This document shows positions 39,001 through 49,884 of a stretch of DNA of 64,000 bases, one piece after another. The notes beneath the pieces were generated by a model. That model was not told the DNA's origin. It saw only the letters and a program-made list of their open reading frames with translations, and made no database searches. The position numbers and the translations under genes are program-made. Each line of letters begins with the position of its first letter. The first letter of the stretch is position 1. The stretch comes from Bryum argenteum (Eukaryota; Streptophyta; Bryopsida; Bryales; Bryaceae): NCBI GenBank assembly GCA_037043015.1, contig CM073330.1, positions 8,016,012 to 8,080,011 on the forward strand, in the 5' to 3' direction.

Positions 39001-40394
39001 TTCGGAAGATGATGGTTTGTTATTTACACATAATTGAAGCCCAAACAATGCTATACAATGCTTGCGATCGTCTCTTCGTGCATTCCATTGTTCTGTACAT
39101 CAGTGTGTGCTTTCCCGCAGTCAATAATTTTGTGAAATGATTTCTGATTGCAGACTGGCATCCTTAGATCTGCATTGCAAATCTTTCTGAAAACAGGAAC
39201 AGAACCACAAATGGAAGCGTTACGCGAGTTTCTTCTGTATGCAATGGTTAGTAGCTTTTTATTTCGTGTGCTGTAATCTCTTGATCTCCTTCGTCAAATC
39301 TGAAATGGTTGCAGAGTAGGAACTCAAACGCTCGTAAAGTATAAATTTGCAGCTTTGAGTGTTGGCTTTCCTGTCTGAGAGTTGATCATGACATTGCCTG
39401 TATGGATGGTGGTTCCAACCCCATCCAAGATGGCATCTGTTCTTTTCGTTACATACGGAATCAGTAATCAAGATTGTAATCATGTCAGGCTCGCTCAAAG
39501 GAGGTCTCGCAGTACCTGATTGAAGTGCCCACCTTTGGGGCGACAATATCTGACTCGAACTTTCTTAAAGAGGACACGCTTACTAGGCCACATGGGTTGG
39601 TGTGGCCCTTATTGCTGAGAGTAGGAAACAAGGCCGCCACTCTGGAGTGCGTGATTCAATCAGAAGTGAAACTGAATCATGAACTCAATCAAAGTGTTGA
39701 AGTAGCTGCCGACCACGAAGAATTGATAAGCAATACGGTGGTTCTTACGGTAAGTGCGATCGTGCCATTCATTTATATCCATGTGCTATTCGTGTTACAG
39801 CATATCAGTGCACAACACTTGCTTGTTAACTCTAGTGCCCAAAAGTGGTCACTTATGGATCAATTTGCGATTTTGGTGAATGTGGCCAATTTATTTTATT
39901 TATTTTTTTATTTTTTTTAAAATTTTTTTTGGGGGGGGGGGTTGATTTTAAGGTAATTGGAAATCTATGCCTCCAAAGAACGTGCTTAGGATGTACACAG
40001 AGGTCTCAATTGAAGTAAGAGTCAATAGAAGTTACAATGAGCATTTTCGTGACGCGCACGTTAATTGAAGGGTTAATTGGACAATGTAACTGAATTTGTG
40101 TTGGTTTTGCAGAGATTAGTACGAGTGCTCCAGCAGCTCGAAGCAGCATGCACATTATCCTCAGAGAAACTATGGCTGAGGGGGTCTTCCTTAGATGGAG
40201 GTCTTACACGTTGCTACACATCGTTGAGCACATTATCAGCTACAATACGGAGCATAGAAGCTGAGGAAGAAAGTGAAGGTGATGACCACGAGAGGAGAGC
40301 TGAGAAGATTGCAGAGTTGTTGTCACGGATTTTACCCTTGTTGAAGAAGCTGACAGCAAGTACTAAGGGTGATGGCAGTTCTAAGGCGGATTGA
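36022..40394 (+). CDS. Unrecognised ~603-aa helical protein, 13 exons
   Basis: Exons 36022-36117, 36334-36377, 36544-36609, 36713-36822, 37108-37308, 37435-37577, 37661-37717, 37814-37932, 38256-38500, 38663-38757, 39154-39246, 39489-39749 and 40113-40394 join in frame (1812 nt), all with GT-AG borders. The protein begins MPPYNAAGAAASTRAATPAE and has an acidic Pro-rich linker (DTEWEPIETNTPAVEPVRSP) near the middle. The rest is Leu-rich and helix-like (RLVTAIIEMASNTGD, CLALRVLATLSYKL, EMVFQSLCFWLKHAPG, LRSALQIFLKTGTEPQ), as in ARM/HEAT-type folds. The C-terminus is charged (EEESEGDDHERRAEK, then LLKKLTAS) and may be coiled. No signal peptide or membrane segment is evident. A duplicated VDSRS(D/N) motif sits in exon 4. 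I do not recognise the family and assign no function. The intact 13-exon frame makes a real gene very likely. Confidence 0.85.
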
Positions 40395-41590
40395 GTTAGT
40401 CAATGATTCGTTATATTCAGCTGATAGCTCATAGATGAATCTGAGTATTGTGGAATATTTGGCTGGTCAACCAGTTTGCGAGATTGTGGTAATTGGATCA
40501 TTTGGATATTGTGCGGATGGACTGTGCTTTTGTACTTCGACTTGGATAGTAGAAACTATGCGAGCTTCTTACACTCCACCTAATGAAATCTGGCATACTA
40601 CTTGTTACAGGCTACTTTAGTGTGAGGTGATGTATAGTGTGTTTACCACTACTACCGCTCTAACATTATTTGTCAATTCGTGGGTAATTAGTGCTGCCAC
40701 CTCTTTCAACAGCCATCTGTAAATGCAGTTCTTACTAACCATGGTCACCAAGTACAAACTACAGAAATACAACACATATCAAAAAAACGTACAAGGACGA
40801 CATTCAAGTACAATGCTCAGTTGTTCAAGTTCGATCAAAAACAATTTACAGGTTTTATAATTTCCGCTGCCGTTTCCTCTTGTTTCCTCTTCGAATCATC
40901 CTCAGCTTCCTGTCCATCTTGAGAGCAGATGTTCATGGCGATCGCTTTTGTATCACGAGACAACTCAGACGATGCTCAAGCTGATATGAGTGAGGGGATC
41001 CGTCACACGATGCTCAAGCCGAAATCCAACAACTCTCTTTTGGTTCTCTATAACTAGCCCGGAGAGAGTTTGAACTCGCACTTCTGAGACATATCTCTTA
41101 TACATGCACAAAAAAGGTTTTGGAGTTGGTAGCCTAGTGATCTTTGTAATGACCGTGCCCAGTGTAATCGATTGCCGAAAGTTCGTGATACTGCTGGAGT
41201 TTTCTGCTGCCTGCTAAGCTCGTTGCTTAGACTACTAACGTCAGTGCCCCTTCATAAACTGTCCGGCAATTGTAAACATGCTGAGCTCTGGTTGGGATGA
41301 TATATTTGTTATTCTGGTCGACTTCTTCTCTCCACGATTACTCCGTCTTTCTGATAACTTACTTGAAATAGTGATACTTGTTCCTTTCCTAGTCTACCTC
41401 ATGTATAGTTCATGGCTTCAATGTTGTCCGTATTTGCTGATTTTCACAAGGTACTATTATCGTCAATTTTGATTATCTGTGGTAGATTTGAATGCTGAAA
41501 CTCTCTTCAGTTATTGATTATGTTGTGATCGAGTCTTGTGCAATTCGTGCGGGATGTCCCAATTTAGCTGAGAGTGTTTTGTTGTGTAAA
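40395..41590. other. 3' flank / intergenic
   Basis: Probably includes the 3' UTR of the upstream gene (TGTGAGG onward). No further exon with family resemblance was found. The frame at 41278-41472 (+) is unassigned. Confidence 0.4.
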
Positions 41591-42183
41591 CCCTTAACCC
41601 CTAAAGGTCTGAGCGTGCCGTGGCGACCAGTAGAATACAGTGTATTTTGGTTGTATTTGGAGTGAATGCACACCTTTAATGGGTTTCAGTTCAAAAAGAA
41701 GTTGACATTTGAATTAATGCTGTTCTAGCGAGCTATTACGATTCCAGTTTAGAGTTTCTTGTTGGTAGCAAATCCTAATTATACGACAGCGTACATACTA
41801 TCCCCAAGGGACTTTTAAGGGTTAAAGGTCCTTGGGGTCTGAAATGTGCACCCCAAAATTGGATGACAGCATCTTTTGGTCTTGGGCATCATGAATAGTG
41901 CACTTTTAAAACTTGGGCATCATGAATGGTCCAATCAATGATAAGCTTGCAACCTTCTACAAGGTTTTGTGCAATCCCAACCTACCTACCACAATCCTTT
42001 CAAAGCACAAATCACTCATACAAATTGCGATTTGAATTGTAGGATTTCACTTTGTAGATGCATTACAAAAAGGTGACCAGAATGATATAAAAAAATAAGT
42101 GAAAAATTGAGAATCAAAAGAGCTACAAGCAAGATTCTATTGGAAAACAGCCCGAGTGGCTTATAGGCGCCTTTAAGGGTTAA
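41591..42183. mobile_element. TTAA-element type B copy 3, interrupted by a type A element
   Basis: The outer element starts CCC at 41591 and resumes AGGTCCTTGGGG at 41826 after the nested insertion. It carries the type B interior (TTGGGCATCATGAATAGTGC) and ends GCGCCTTTAAGGG before TTAA at 42180-42183. The left terminus CCC-TTAA-AGGTCC has been opened at its own TTAA by the nested element. Confidence 0.75.
41594..41825. mobile_element. TTAA-flanked MITE, type A copy 2 (nested)
   Basis: This is 232 bp including TTAA at 41594-41597 and 41822-41825. The ends are CCCCTAAAGGTC and ACTTTTAAGGG. It is homologous along its length to 1745-1977, including ACACCTTTAATGGGTTTCAG and CGTACATACTATCCCCAAGG. 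It lies in the TTAA inside the left terminal repeat of the type B element. Confidence 0.85.
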
Positions 42184-42259
42184 GGTCCTTGGCGAGTGGC
42201 TGATAGACGCCTTTAAGGGTTAAGGTCCTTGGCGAGTGGCTGATAGACGCCTTTAAGGG
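42180..42259. repeat. Two 40-bp units made of transposon tips
   Basis: Two identical units (42180-42219, 42220-42259) read TTAAGGTCCTTGG then CGAGTGGCTGATAGACGCC and TTTAAGGG. Each joins a type B left tip to a type B right tip with no interior, and a third left tip follows at 42260. The interior-less form suggests tandem duplication of a fully deleted element. Confidence 0.85.
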
Positions 42260-43403
42260 TTAAGGTCCTTGGAGTGTGAAACGAGCAGCCCAAAATTGGA
42301 TCACAGCATCTTTTGGTCTTGGGCATCATGAATAGTGCACTATTATAACTTGGGTATCGTGAATGGACCGATCAATGATGAGCTTGCAACCTTCTACAAG
42401 TTTATGTACAACCCAACCTACCTACCACAATCCTTTCAAAGCACAAAATCACTCGTTTAAATTGTAATTCGAATTGTAAAATTTCACTTTTTGGTCAAAA
42501 TTGGTCACCTTCTTATAGATATGCACCCTCTTTGATTGTGTAATATCACACCTCTATAATATGGAGGATAAACATTAAGATGAATCAATATCATATGTGG
42601 TAAAAATTATGATAGCCTTTCCAAGGCTAATGTGGTCATCTAGAATGGTCTTGGGCATGTTTCACCATTGCAAGCCAATTATGCAAAACCAAAAATAGTT
42701 TTTCATGAATTTTTTTTACATAAGTATGATCTTTAGATATATTCTAAAGACTTTCTAGTTGCAAGTTTTTCGATCCAAATAACTTTGCTAGTGGATTTGC
42801 AATGATGTTTCTACAATGAAAAAAGTGAAAAAATGGATGATTTTTGAGGAGCTAGATCTCCTTCATCCACCGTTAGATTTCGACTTTATTCTTTGGGATA
42901 GATTCCAATCATAGTCTATTTTAAGTGGTAGAAACCTTAACTTAATTGAAGATGTATTGAAGATAGGGCATGGATTTTAGTGCAAAGGGTCTAGTTTTGG
43001 ACTATTTTTCCTTTGTAAATTTTGAGGCAGTTTTCACCATTGGAAGGCTACTATTTGAGCCAAGATATTTTTATGATGAATTTTTTTGGTACAAAAGTGT
43101 TTTTGAGATGAAGATGAACAACTTTCTAGTTGGTGATTTTTTGATTGCAAATTTCATGTTGGTGGTATTTTCGCTTCAAAGTGGAAATGATGGTATTTTG
43201 TAGCCTGTTTTGCGCACTAATACATTACGATCTCCCAATCTATGAGGTCCCATGAGTCAAGTTTTGGCCCACATGATCTACTACAAGTCTATTATAAGTT
43301 TGTACGGTTAAGATCTGAATAGCTTATATTTATTTTCATCTATATCACTTTTTTTGAAAATGAGTTTTTGGCTAAAAATACCCCAAGGACGTTTAGGGGT
43401 TAA
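42260..43403. mobile_element. Chimeric TTAA element: type B left part joined to type C right part
   Basis: From 42260 to about 42500 the sequence follows type B. From about 42650 to 43403 it is nearly identical to 25068-25821 of type C and ends GGACGTTTAGGGG then TTAA (43400-43403). Bases 42500-42650 match neither. The 77-codon frame (42970-43203) of type C is retained with one or two changes. Confidence 0.7.
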
Positions 43404-43986
43404 GCTTCATGGCACTAGATTAGAAATTGCACAATTGACGAATGAAGGAAGGCAATTATGCCATGCAACCATTTAGCACCGTTAAAGATTTGATGCCACT
43501 AACTAGATCTAACTAGATCTAATGAGCTGTTGGAAAGTCCATAGCTAGTGCCACTAAGAAATGACGTTTTTATAGTTTTTAATCCGATAAAGTTTCTTAA
43601 ACGGCCCGTTTACATATCAAGGTCAAGTTTATGAACAAGCATTTAAGAGTATTTTTCAAAACTTTCAAACCTACTTGTTTAAAACTATTTGGGATTGGAA
43701 ACGATAAAGCTTCCATAGATTTTGTCTTTTCAGCACCCAAAACATGCCATCTTGAGAAATGAAAATAGGTCAACAAAATTGAGGTTAAGTAATCTTAGGA
43801 CATTTCACTTGTTTAGATAATTTGAAATCCACCCCCTAAGTTATGAGTTACTTCAATGGGTATTTTATTTTTACCTCGTAGCAGCCAAATCCTCGTGATT
43901 TTCCAAAGCAACTGCCCCACCTTAGTGAGCTTCATGTAACTAGCAAAACATCATCCGACTATTTCATAGAGAAATTATTAAAATAT

Positions 43987-44307
43987 TCAAGAATAATTGA
44001 AATGAAATTTCAAAATTCTCTCGCATAAATTAAACATGAAAAAGTACAACCACTCATAATTGCTTCCTCCTATTAAATATCTACATGAAGCTTCGGAACC
44101 ATATAAAAAGAGTAACGAGATAGTAGAGGCCAAAATGACACAAGGAATACCGCCATTGAACAAAGACTTCACATTAGTCACATTTTCACTCCTCAAAAAC
44201 AACACTACTGGATTAATTCTTATGGCTTCAAAGTGTGACTCCCCTTTAATACTTTCCACATGCCTTGATTGCCTATACATCACCAGAAAGAAAATACAAG
44301 AGAACAT
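43987..44307 (-). CDS. Open frame with two putative membrane segments
   Basis: The 106-codon frame has hydrophobic stretches near its start and around residues 55-70. Copy 2 retains a matching piece near 52750-52810 (CAAAGTGTGACCCC, TTTCCACATGCATTGATTGCC) with an in-frame deletion. It is probably the 3' part of the triplicated gene. No family assignment is possible from the sequence. Confidence 0.35.
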   Translation of the reverse strand: MFSCIFFLVMYRQSRHVESIKGESHFEAIRINPVVLFLRSENVTNVKSLFNGGIPCVILASTISLLFLYGSEASCRYLIGGSNYEWLYFFMFNLCERILKFHFNYS

Positions 44308-44656
44308 GATTACCCAAACAAAAGTACTTCCTGCCAGGCCATTGTGTCATTACTTACAATTCGTTTTGCAATTTATTAAAAGAAGTGAATACTGAGATTG
44401 AGTGTAGAGCTCGATCCAAAAACAAATCAAAAATTTGCTGGGAGGGTGAGCCAGAAGAGCAACTTTGAAGAGCTTGTGTACTCCAGAAATCACCAAATCA
44501 ATTCAGATGGGAAAGGAGGGTGAATCAGAAATAATTTGAAGAGGGAGCATGCTCAAAATCTCATTAATTTAGAAGCCTTAAACTGCAACGGAAAGGTAGT
44601 AGAATGTACTCTACAGAAAAAGAATCCAACGATAGAGGATGTAAGGAGTTAGATAT

Positions 44657-45306
44657 TCAAGAACAAGAACAAGAGACTTTCTCTGATACAAAAAGGTGCT
44701 CCAAATGTGCACACCTACGCGGGAGCAATTTTGAAGGATGCATGTCTACCTTTTCGCAATTGCCTGTATGATCGTCTAACTTCCCTCTCTCGCTTCCTCT
44801 CTCACTACATGAGACGACATCGCTATTGAGGCATGATCCTTCTCTCTCAACACTCATGGCCTCGCCTTGCGTGCCGACATCCTCCAGAAACACTTGCATG
44901 GTGGGCACATGCACTGCCCATGCGAATTCTTGAGCACCTCCTCTCCAGAAGTGGCAGCCGCCTTGCCTTGGAGTGCTCTCTCACTCACGGCAGTTTCGCT
45001 CGGAACAATTGAATCCACAACACCTCCAACACCTCCAGAAGATGACTGCTCACAGGATTCACCATGTATCTGCACAGTGCGAGCATATATAGTGGACATC
45101 GGCAAATATCGCTCCTCGCGGTGAAACTCCACCGGCGGCTTGCAATCGAGTGTGGGGAAAACCTGGCTCACAAACTTGCTCTCTATGTCTTCCATGGTGA
45201 AGAGTTGAAGCAACGCAAATGGGCTAAATGGGGGGGAGGTGACGAAGATGAAGAATGGTGGCATCAAATAGTAGAAAGGAGTCGTCGTGGGTGATCGAAG
45301 TGACAA
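44657..45306 (-). CDS. Putative gene of an unrecognised triplicated family, copy 1
   Basis: On the minus strand, from the ATG at about 45195, the frame reads MEDIESKFVSQVFPTLDCKP then YLPMSTIYARTVQIHGE. A second block in another register reads GAQEFAWAVHVPTMQVFLED and EAMSVE (about 44950-44850). Both blocks recur in copies 2 and 3 with mostly conservative changes, supporting past coding function and an unmodelled intron or frameshift between them. An upstream block AMFPWYLKSMLATTL (about 45410-45360) and a downstream block with two likely membrane segments (44307-43987, CIFFLVMYRQSRHVES and GGIPCVILASTISLLFLYG) may belong to the same gene. Exon structure is not solved and the family is unknown. 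Confidence 0.4.
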
Positions 45307-45531
45307 AGTTCATGGTGCCCGTCATGGCTGCACTCTGGATTTGAAGGACTGAAATGCAAGTCATCTCGCACAAGGTCGTGGCTAGCATGGATTTGAGATA
45401 CCATGGAAACATGGCCACTGGAATTAAATGCCTCTGTGGGCGACGGAGATGGTTGCTCAGTCTATGACATTAGAAATTGGAACATGCCCATGACAGGCCA
45501 CATTCCAGTTTTATCACTTTTCTGGTCATGT

Positions 45532-45577
<46 letters not shown>

Positions 45578-45639
45578 CGAAAAATGTCACAATTATCACT
45601 CCACTTCGAACAATTGAATTGCAAATTATTATTTTTATC

Positions 45640-46160
45640 TCTTTTTTTTTTTTCTTTTTCACATGAATAAGGTTTCAATGCATTGTTTAGATTTCCAATC
45701 CGATTACTCTTCACACATATGCCATTTTTGTTGTCAAAGATGGGCCTTTGTAGTTGAATTTCAGCATACCTCAATGTGAATAGTCAAGTATTTCTTTAAA
45801 TTTAACGGGTCGTATGAGGGTAAGAATTGCATAGACATGTTACTAACTCACATAAGAATTTGAAGAGCCTCATATGAGATTCTTTACCAAATATGGTTTT
45901 TTCGCCATCAAAAAAACTATTCACCCTTTCTACAACAAGGAATCAAAACTTTCTTCAACTTCGGACATTATGATCTTACAATTGGTAAGGAATTCAAATA
46001 TGAAATTTGATTTACATATACACATACAAGTTAAGTACCAAATCTCACAGTTACAAACCAAAACGTTTGTCAAATTTTGATAGTCTTCACCTTGCATAAA
46101 AAAAAAGGGTAGTATTCAGTGACAAATTTGAGGCTTGTCACCTTTAGGGGTTACTTGACA
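45640..46160. repeat. Dispersed repeat G, copy 2
   Basis: Homologous to 3360-3860 and 47600-48095 (CGGGTCGTATGAGGGTAAGA, AAGAGCCTCAT). The right end reads CACCTTTAGGGG then TTAC at about 46143-46158. A mononucleotide T-run precedes it. Confidence 0.6.
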
Positions 46161-46212
46161 AACACAAAAAAGTGGAGACATGTTACTCACATTGTTATGA
46201 TCAAATCATCTA

Positions 46213-46602
46213 TGGTAGAAGTACCTAAAACCACCAGCACCCCCACTATCAACATGTAGGTCTCCCAATGACCGCACCTAGCTGAACTAGCATTGTCAGA
46301 ACACTCAATTCAAACTGACCAATCAAAACAATCAAAAAGCTGGTGGTTTTGGGTCGAATCATGAATGGAAATTTGTACCAGCTAAGGTGGTTTTTGCATA
46401 CCCTATAGGTTGACTACGGGTCCTGCAGTACTATACTGTTTGAAAATTTGTATTAATTCGTGTGTTTTGCAAAAAAATATATTAAAAAATTGCAAACCTT
46501 CCTAAAAAGTATCTTGCCACCCAAAAAAAATTACCCATTATAAATAGACCAGCTACAAATGGGCGAATTTTCTTATGTTGGTGGTTATGGGTACTTCGAC
46601 CA
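46213..46602. mobile_element. TA-flanked MITE, family H copy 1
   Basis: Flanked by TA on both sides (46211-46212, 46603-46604). The ends TGGTAGAAGTACCTAAAACC and the complement GGTTATGGGTACTTCGACCA form a ~24-bp imperfect inverted repeat. It is 390 bp long. A second copy is at 60348-60736, and the ends are related to family I. The TA target suggests Tc1/mariner-type mobilisation. Confidence 0.75.
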
Positions 46603-46816
46603 TAGTAGGTTACTTTCAGAACAATACTACCTGATTGTGAATGCTATGAAATTACCTCCCATATGAATATCTTAGCCCTTTGAAGGATTCATGCCTCTCT
46701 TACTTTCAATGTGTATAATAGGGAAATTCATTTTGGCAAGTTTTGATGGTTCTTCACAACTGAGGGTGCTTGCATGGGCAAGCTTACGAACGTAACCCTC
46801 CATGGAGCCATATATA

Positions 46817-47110
46817 AGGTAGAGGCACCTATAACCAACCACTCAAGGATTTTAGCACATGATATTAAGGTATATATATTTTTTAGAATTTTTCATGTGC
46901 GCAAACATGAGGCTCTTGTTGAATGCAAAAAGTTTCGTGATTTTATTTGCATTATTCAAATAGTTATAATTGTTTAAAGTGAAAAGTTGCTTGGAACCTA
47001 AAGTTGATCACATGCTCAAATATACAAATGAGGTACATCTGTTCTTTCAAAATCTAGGAATTGGGCTTGATCGGGTATTGGTTGCCGGTTGGGAATGGGT
47101 GCCTCTACCT
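46817..47110. mobile_element. TA-flanked MITE, family I copy 1
   Basis: Flanked by TA (46815-46816, 47111-47112). The ends AGGTAGAGGCACC and GGTGCCTCTACCT form a perfect 13-bp inverted repeat that continues imperfectly. It is 294 bp long. The reverse-orientation copy is at 57105-57390. The terminus resembles family H (TGGTAGAAGTACC). Confidence 0.8.
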
Positions 47111-47339
47111 TATATTGAGAGTGAGCCATCTGCCCACTCATTGGCGCATATGCTGATTTTCAATAAAGGACGATCTAAAAAGAGAGCCTCATGCACAATG
47201 AAGGGCTCGTTTACTCAGTACACTACACCACTGAGTAGAATAGCAACCCCAAAAACCAAAATCAACCACATTGTAGTCAATTTGACAATGGTCACCCTTT
47301 TAGTTACTAAATTTAGATTTCCATAGTTGCTACTTTGGT

Positions 47340-48095
47340 AGATAGTAGAGTTTCTCCATACCTTTTTGAAAAGTTATTTTGTTTTTCAAAATTCCTTACA
47401 CTTTAGGAGATATTTGCAATCAAAGTTTGGAAACACTATTTAAAATTTGCCTAAAACCGCACAAACGTATATGCTCATTTATTCTCAAAATCTCAAAATC
47501 TACCTTAAACTAATAAAATTGTAGAAACTTTAAAAATTCACCAAAATTTGAGAGTTTACTTTTTTTTTTCAAGTTTTGTTTTTTGACATGTAAATAAGGT
47601 TCTACATCATAACCTTACCATCCGGATCTTCAATACAATCACTCTTCACATGCCATTTTTTATTGTCAAATCCCTGCCTTTGTATTCAATTTCAGCATAC
47701 CTTCATGTGAAGATTCAAGCATTTCTTTCGGTTTTACTGGTGTCATGAGGGTAAAATTTGCATAGACATGTTCCTAACTCAGTTACGAACAAGAATGTGA
47801 AGATTCTCACTTCAAATTTACCCTCAAAATTGGTAATATGGGCTCACAAAATATTTTCAAATCCATTTTGCAACACGGAAAAAGAACTTTTTTTTCAAAT
47901 TTGAATGTTACAATCTCACAATCGGTAAGGAATTTGAAGCTAAGAGTTGGTACACACATACATGGACAAGTTAGGGGAAGATCTTACGGTTTAATACTGA
48001 GATTATGTCAAAAATTGAAAATTTTCATCTTACAGTGAAAAAGGGTGGTCGAAAGGCTTTTGGCAATTTTGAAGCCTTTTGACTTTAGGTGTTGA
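47340..48095. repeat. Dispersed repeat G, copy 3
   Basis: Aligns from GTAGATAGTAGAG (compare GTAGGTTATAGAG near 3103) through CCTTTTGACTTTAGGTGTTG. It is diverged from copies 1 and 2, with no shared reading frame. Confidence 0.6.
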
Positions 48096-48460
48096 TCTCA
48101 CTATACCACATAAGTACACCATATATGAAATAGAGATTGAGACTTCTTTGACAAAAAGATAGACATTGTTTGGAGAATGTAGAAGCATATAAGATAAAAA
48201 TAGGTACTATTTCAAAGTAATAAGTAATATATCTTGACAATATTATATGTAACATTTTGTAGTTGACTAAGACATAACTACGATGTCAAGAATTTGAATA
48301 AAAGGTGTACATACATTACGAATGTTCAACCACATTATCCACCCGTTTTCACTCTTTGATATCATCCTAAGCGCCTCTTGATATCTTTTTGCTAGTATAT
48401 GCAATATTTACAAGGTTCCACATTTATATTTGAATTTATATGTATCTATATATACCTATT

Positions 48461-49418
48461 TTAACCCTTTCATGACCACTCTTGTTTTGGAAGTCGAGGT
48501 TTTTTTGAGGTGTGTGGATGTATTTTGGAGTGCATCGAACAAATGAAGGGTCAAAATCAAGATCCGACCGTATAAATGTGTAGTGAACTTCATATACATG
48601 CTAGTGGCCAAACATGGGTCAGATCTACCATATGAACTAGAGTATTATGATGTTCCGAGTCAAGTGTAGTACATAGCGTATACATGACCTCAAAGTTTTT
48701 TACTAGAATTAGAGACCAGAATATCCATATTTGGGCAAAACACATGTGGTCAATATTGTAGAGAGTTTGAAGATCTATCCAACAACACCATGAGCATTGC
48801 ATTTCGAGCATTTATGATACTGAAATTGTAAAAAGAGACCAAGAACCGAGTTCCTTGTATACGGTAGCGTACGAGAAATACATGGAATATCGTAGCAAAT
48901 ATGGTCAGATTGAAAAATCAAACATGGTCACATCGATCAGACGCCGAGCCTTGACGTAGAATCAGTGTGCAAACAACATGTGGTTGATTCTTTTTGGGGA
49001 GGATTTGAGGTTGTACAAACGTATAATCTTTGATAGACGGTGTTGGGTTGCCAAAAGAAATCAACTCTTCTTTTGTCGACGGAGCCAATTGAGTAGTACC
49101 TCCATGTCCCATGTTCCCAAGGGACCCTTAGAATTGGTGTCATGTGTCCTTGACAGCCATATTTCCTGAATCTTTCTCACTTCTTTCCAGACCAGCTACT
49201 ACTGTATCTCATACTCATCACCATGTATAAACAGCTCTAAGAGGCGGAGTACGAGTCCAAATGCATCGTTGTTTTGTGTAGTAGATCCAGCACACACTCC
49301 TGACTCCTCTTCCGGCGTTGTTCTCTAACATTTTGTTGTTTCTACACAGATTCTACTCAATCATGGAATAACCACACTTCAGCGACCATATTTGGTTGAT
49401 TGGTCTTGAAAGGGTTAA
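48461..49418. mobile_element. TTAA-flanked element, type F
   Basis: This is 958 bp with TTAA at 48461-48464 and 49415-49418. The ends CCCTTTCATGACCA and the complement TGGTCTTGAAAGGG match at 13 of 14 positions. Short open frames exist on both strands (48590-48811 -, 48937-49143 -, 48978-49169 +) but show no transposase motif. The terminus is a variant of the CCCYTAAANGTCC ends. Confidence 0.75.
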
Positions 49419-49853
49419 ACAACATTCTTTGTTTCATTGGTTATATTGCAAATAGAGACCTACTCTTTTATTTGACAATATCCTCTAATCTCCAGGCCTT
49501 GATCACTTGTTTAGAATAAGTATTGTAAGTTACACTTCTTTACTTTAAAGAAAAGTTTGTCTAGATATCATTGTAACAAAGTTCTCACACATTAACCCGT
49601 AACTCTTCTTAAAACCTGAAACGGTTTTTGGAGGTTCCCGCATGAGAAAAACTGAGCCAATTTTGACCATTATAATCTCACAAATGAGGAAGAATGAACG
49701 GTTCAAATTTGGTGTGAGAAGAATGTGAAGTGAACTTTGAGATCTTACGGTTGAATCTTTTGAATAATGCTTAGATTGGGATTTTTTGAGCTTAAGCCAA
49801 AGGAAGGTCAAATTTTGTGACTTAGACTGCTTTGCAACAAGGAGAGCTAGGGA

Positions 49854-49884
49854 TTAACCCCTAAAGGTCCTTATACAAAATTGT
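49854..49884. mobile_element. Solitary left end of a TTAA element
   Basis: TTAA (49854-49857) is followed by CCCCTAAAGGTCC, a perfect type A/B-like tip. After 27 bp the foldback element begins. No partner right end was found beyond 50776, so it is a broken element or the target of the foldback insertion. Confidence 0.55.

Larger units (their letters stand above)
43570..45500 (-). repeat. Triplicated unit, copy 1, least interrupted
   Basis: Homologous units are 52741-54500 (copy 2) and 54600-57100 (copy 3). Shared landmarks are CCCAAAACATGCCATCTTGA (43737 and 54838), the stretch near 44400-44530 (GGGAGGGTGA, CACCAAATCAATTCAGATGG) and the coding blocks below. Copy 1 lacks the CACTA insertion found in copies 2 and 3. 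A run of about 44 T follows at 45534-45577. Confidence 0.75.

Noticed and set aside
45462-45774. Lys-rich and Phe-rich open frames
   Set aside because: They are translations of the ~44-base T run at 45534-45577 and flanking AT-rich DNA.
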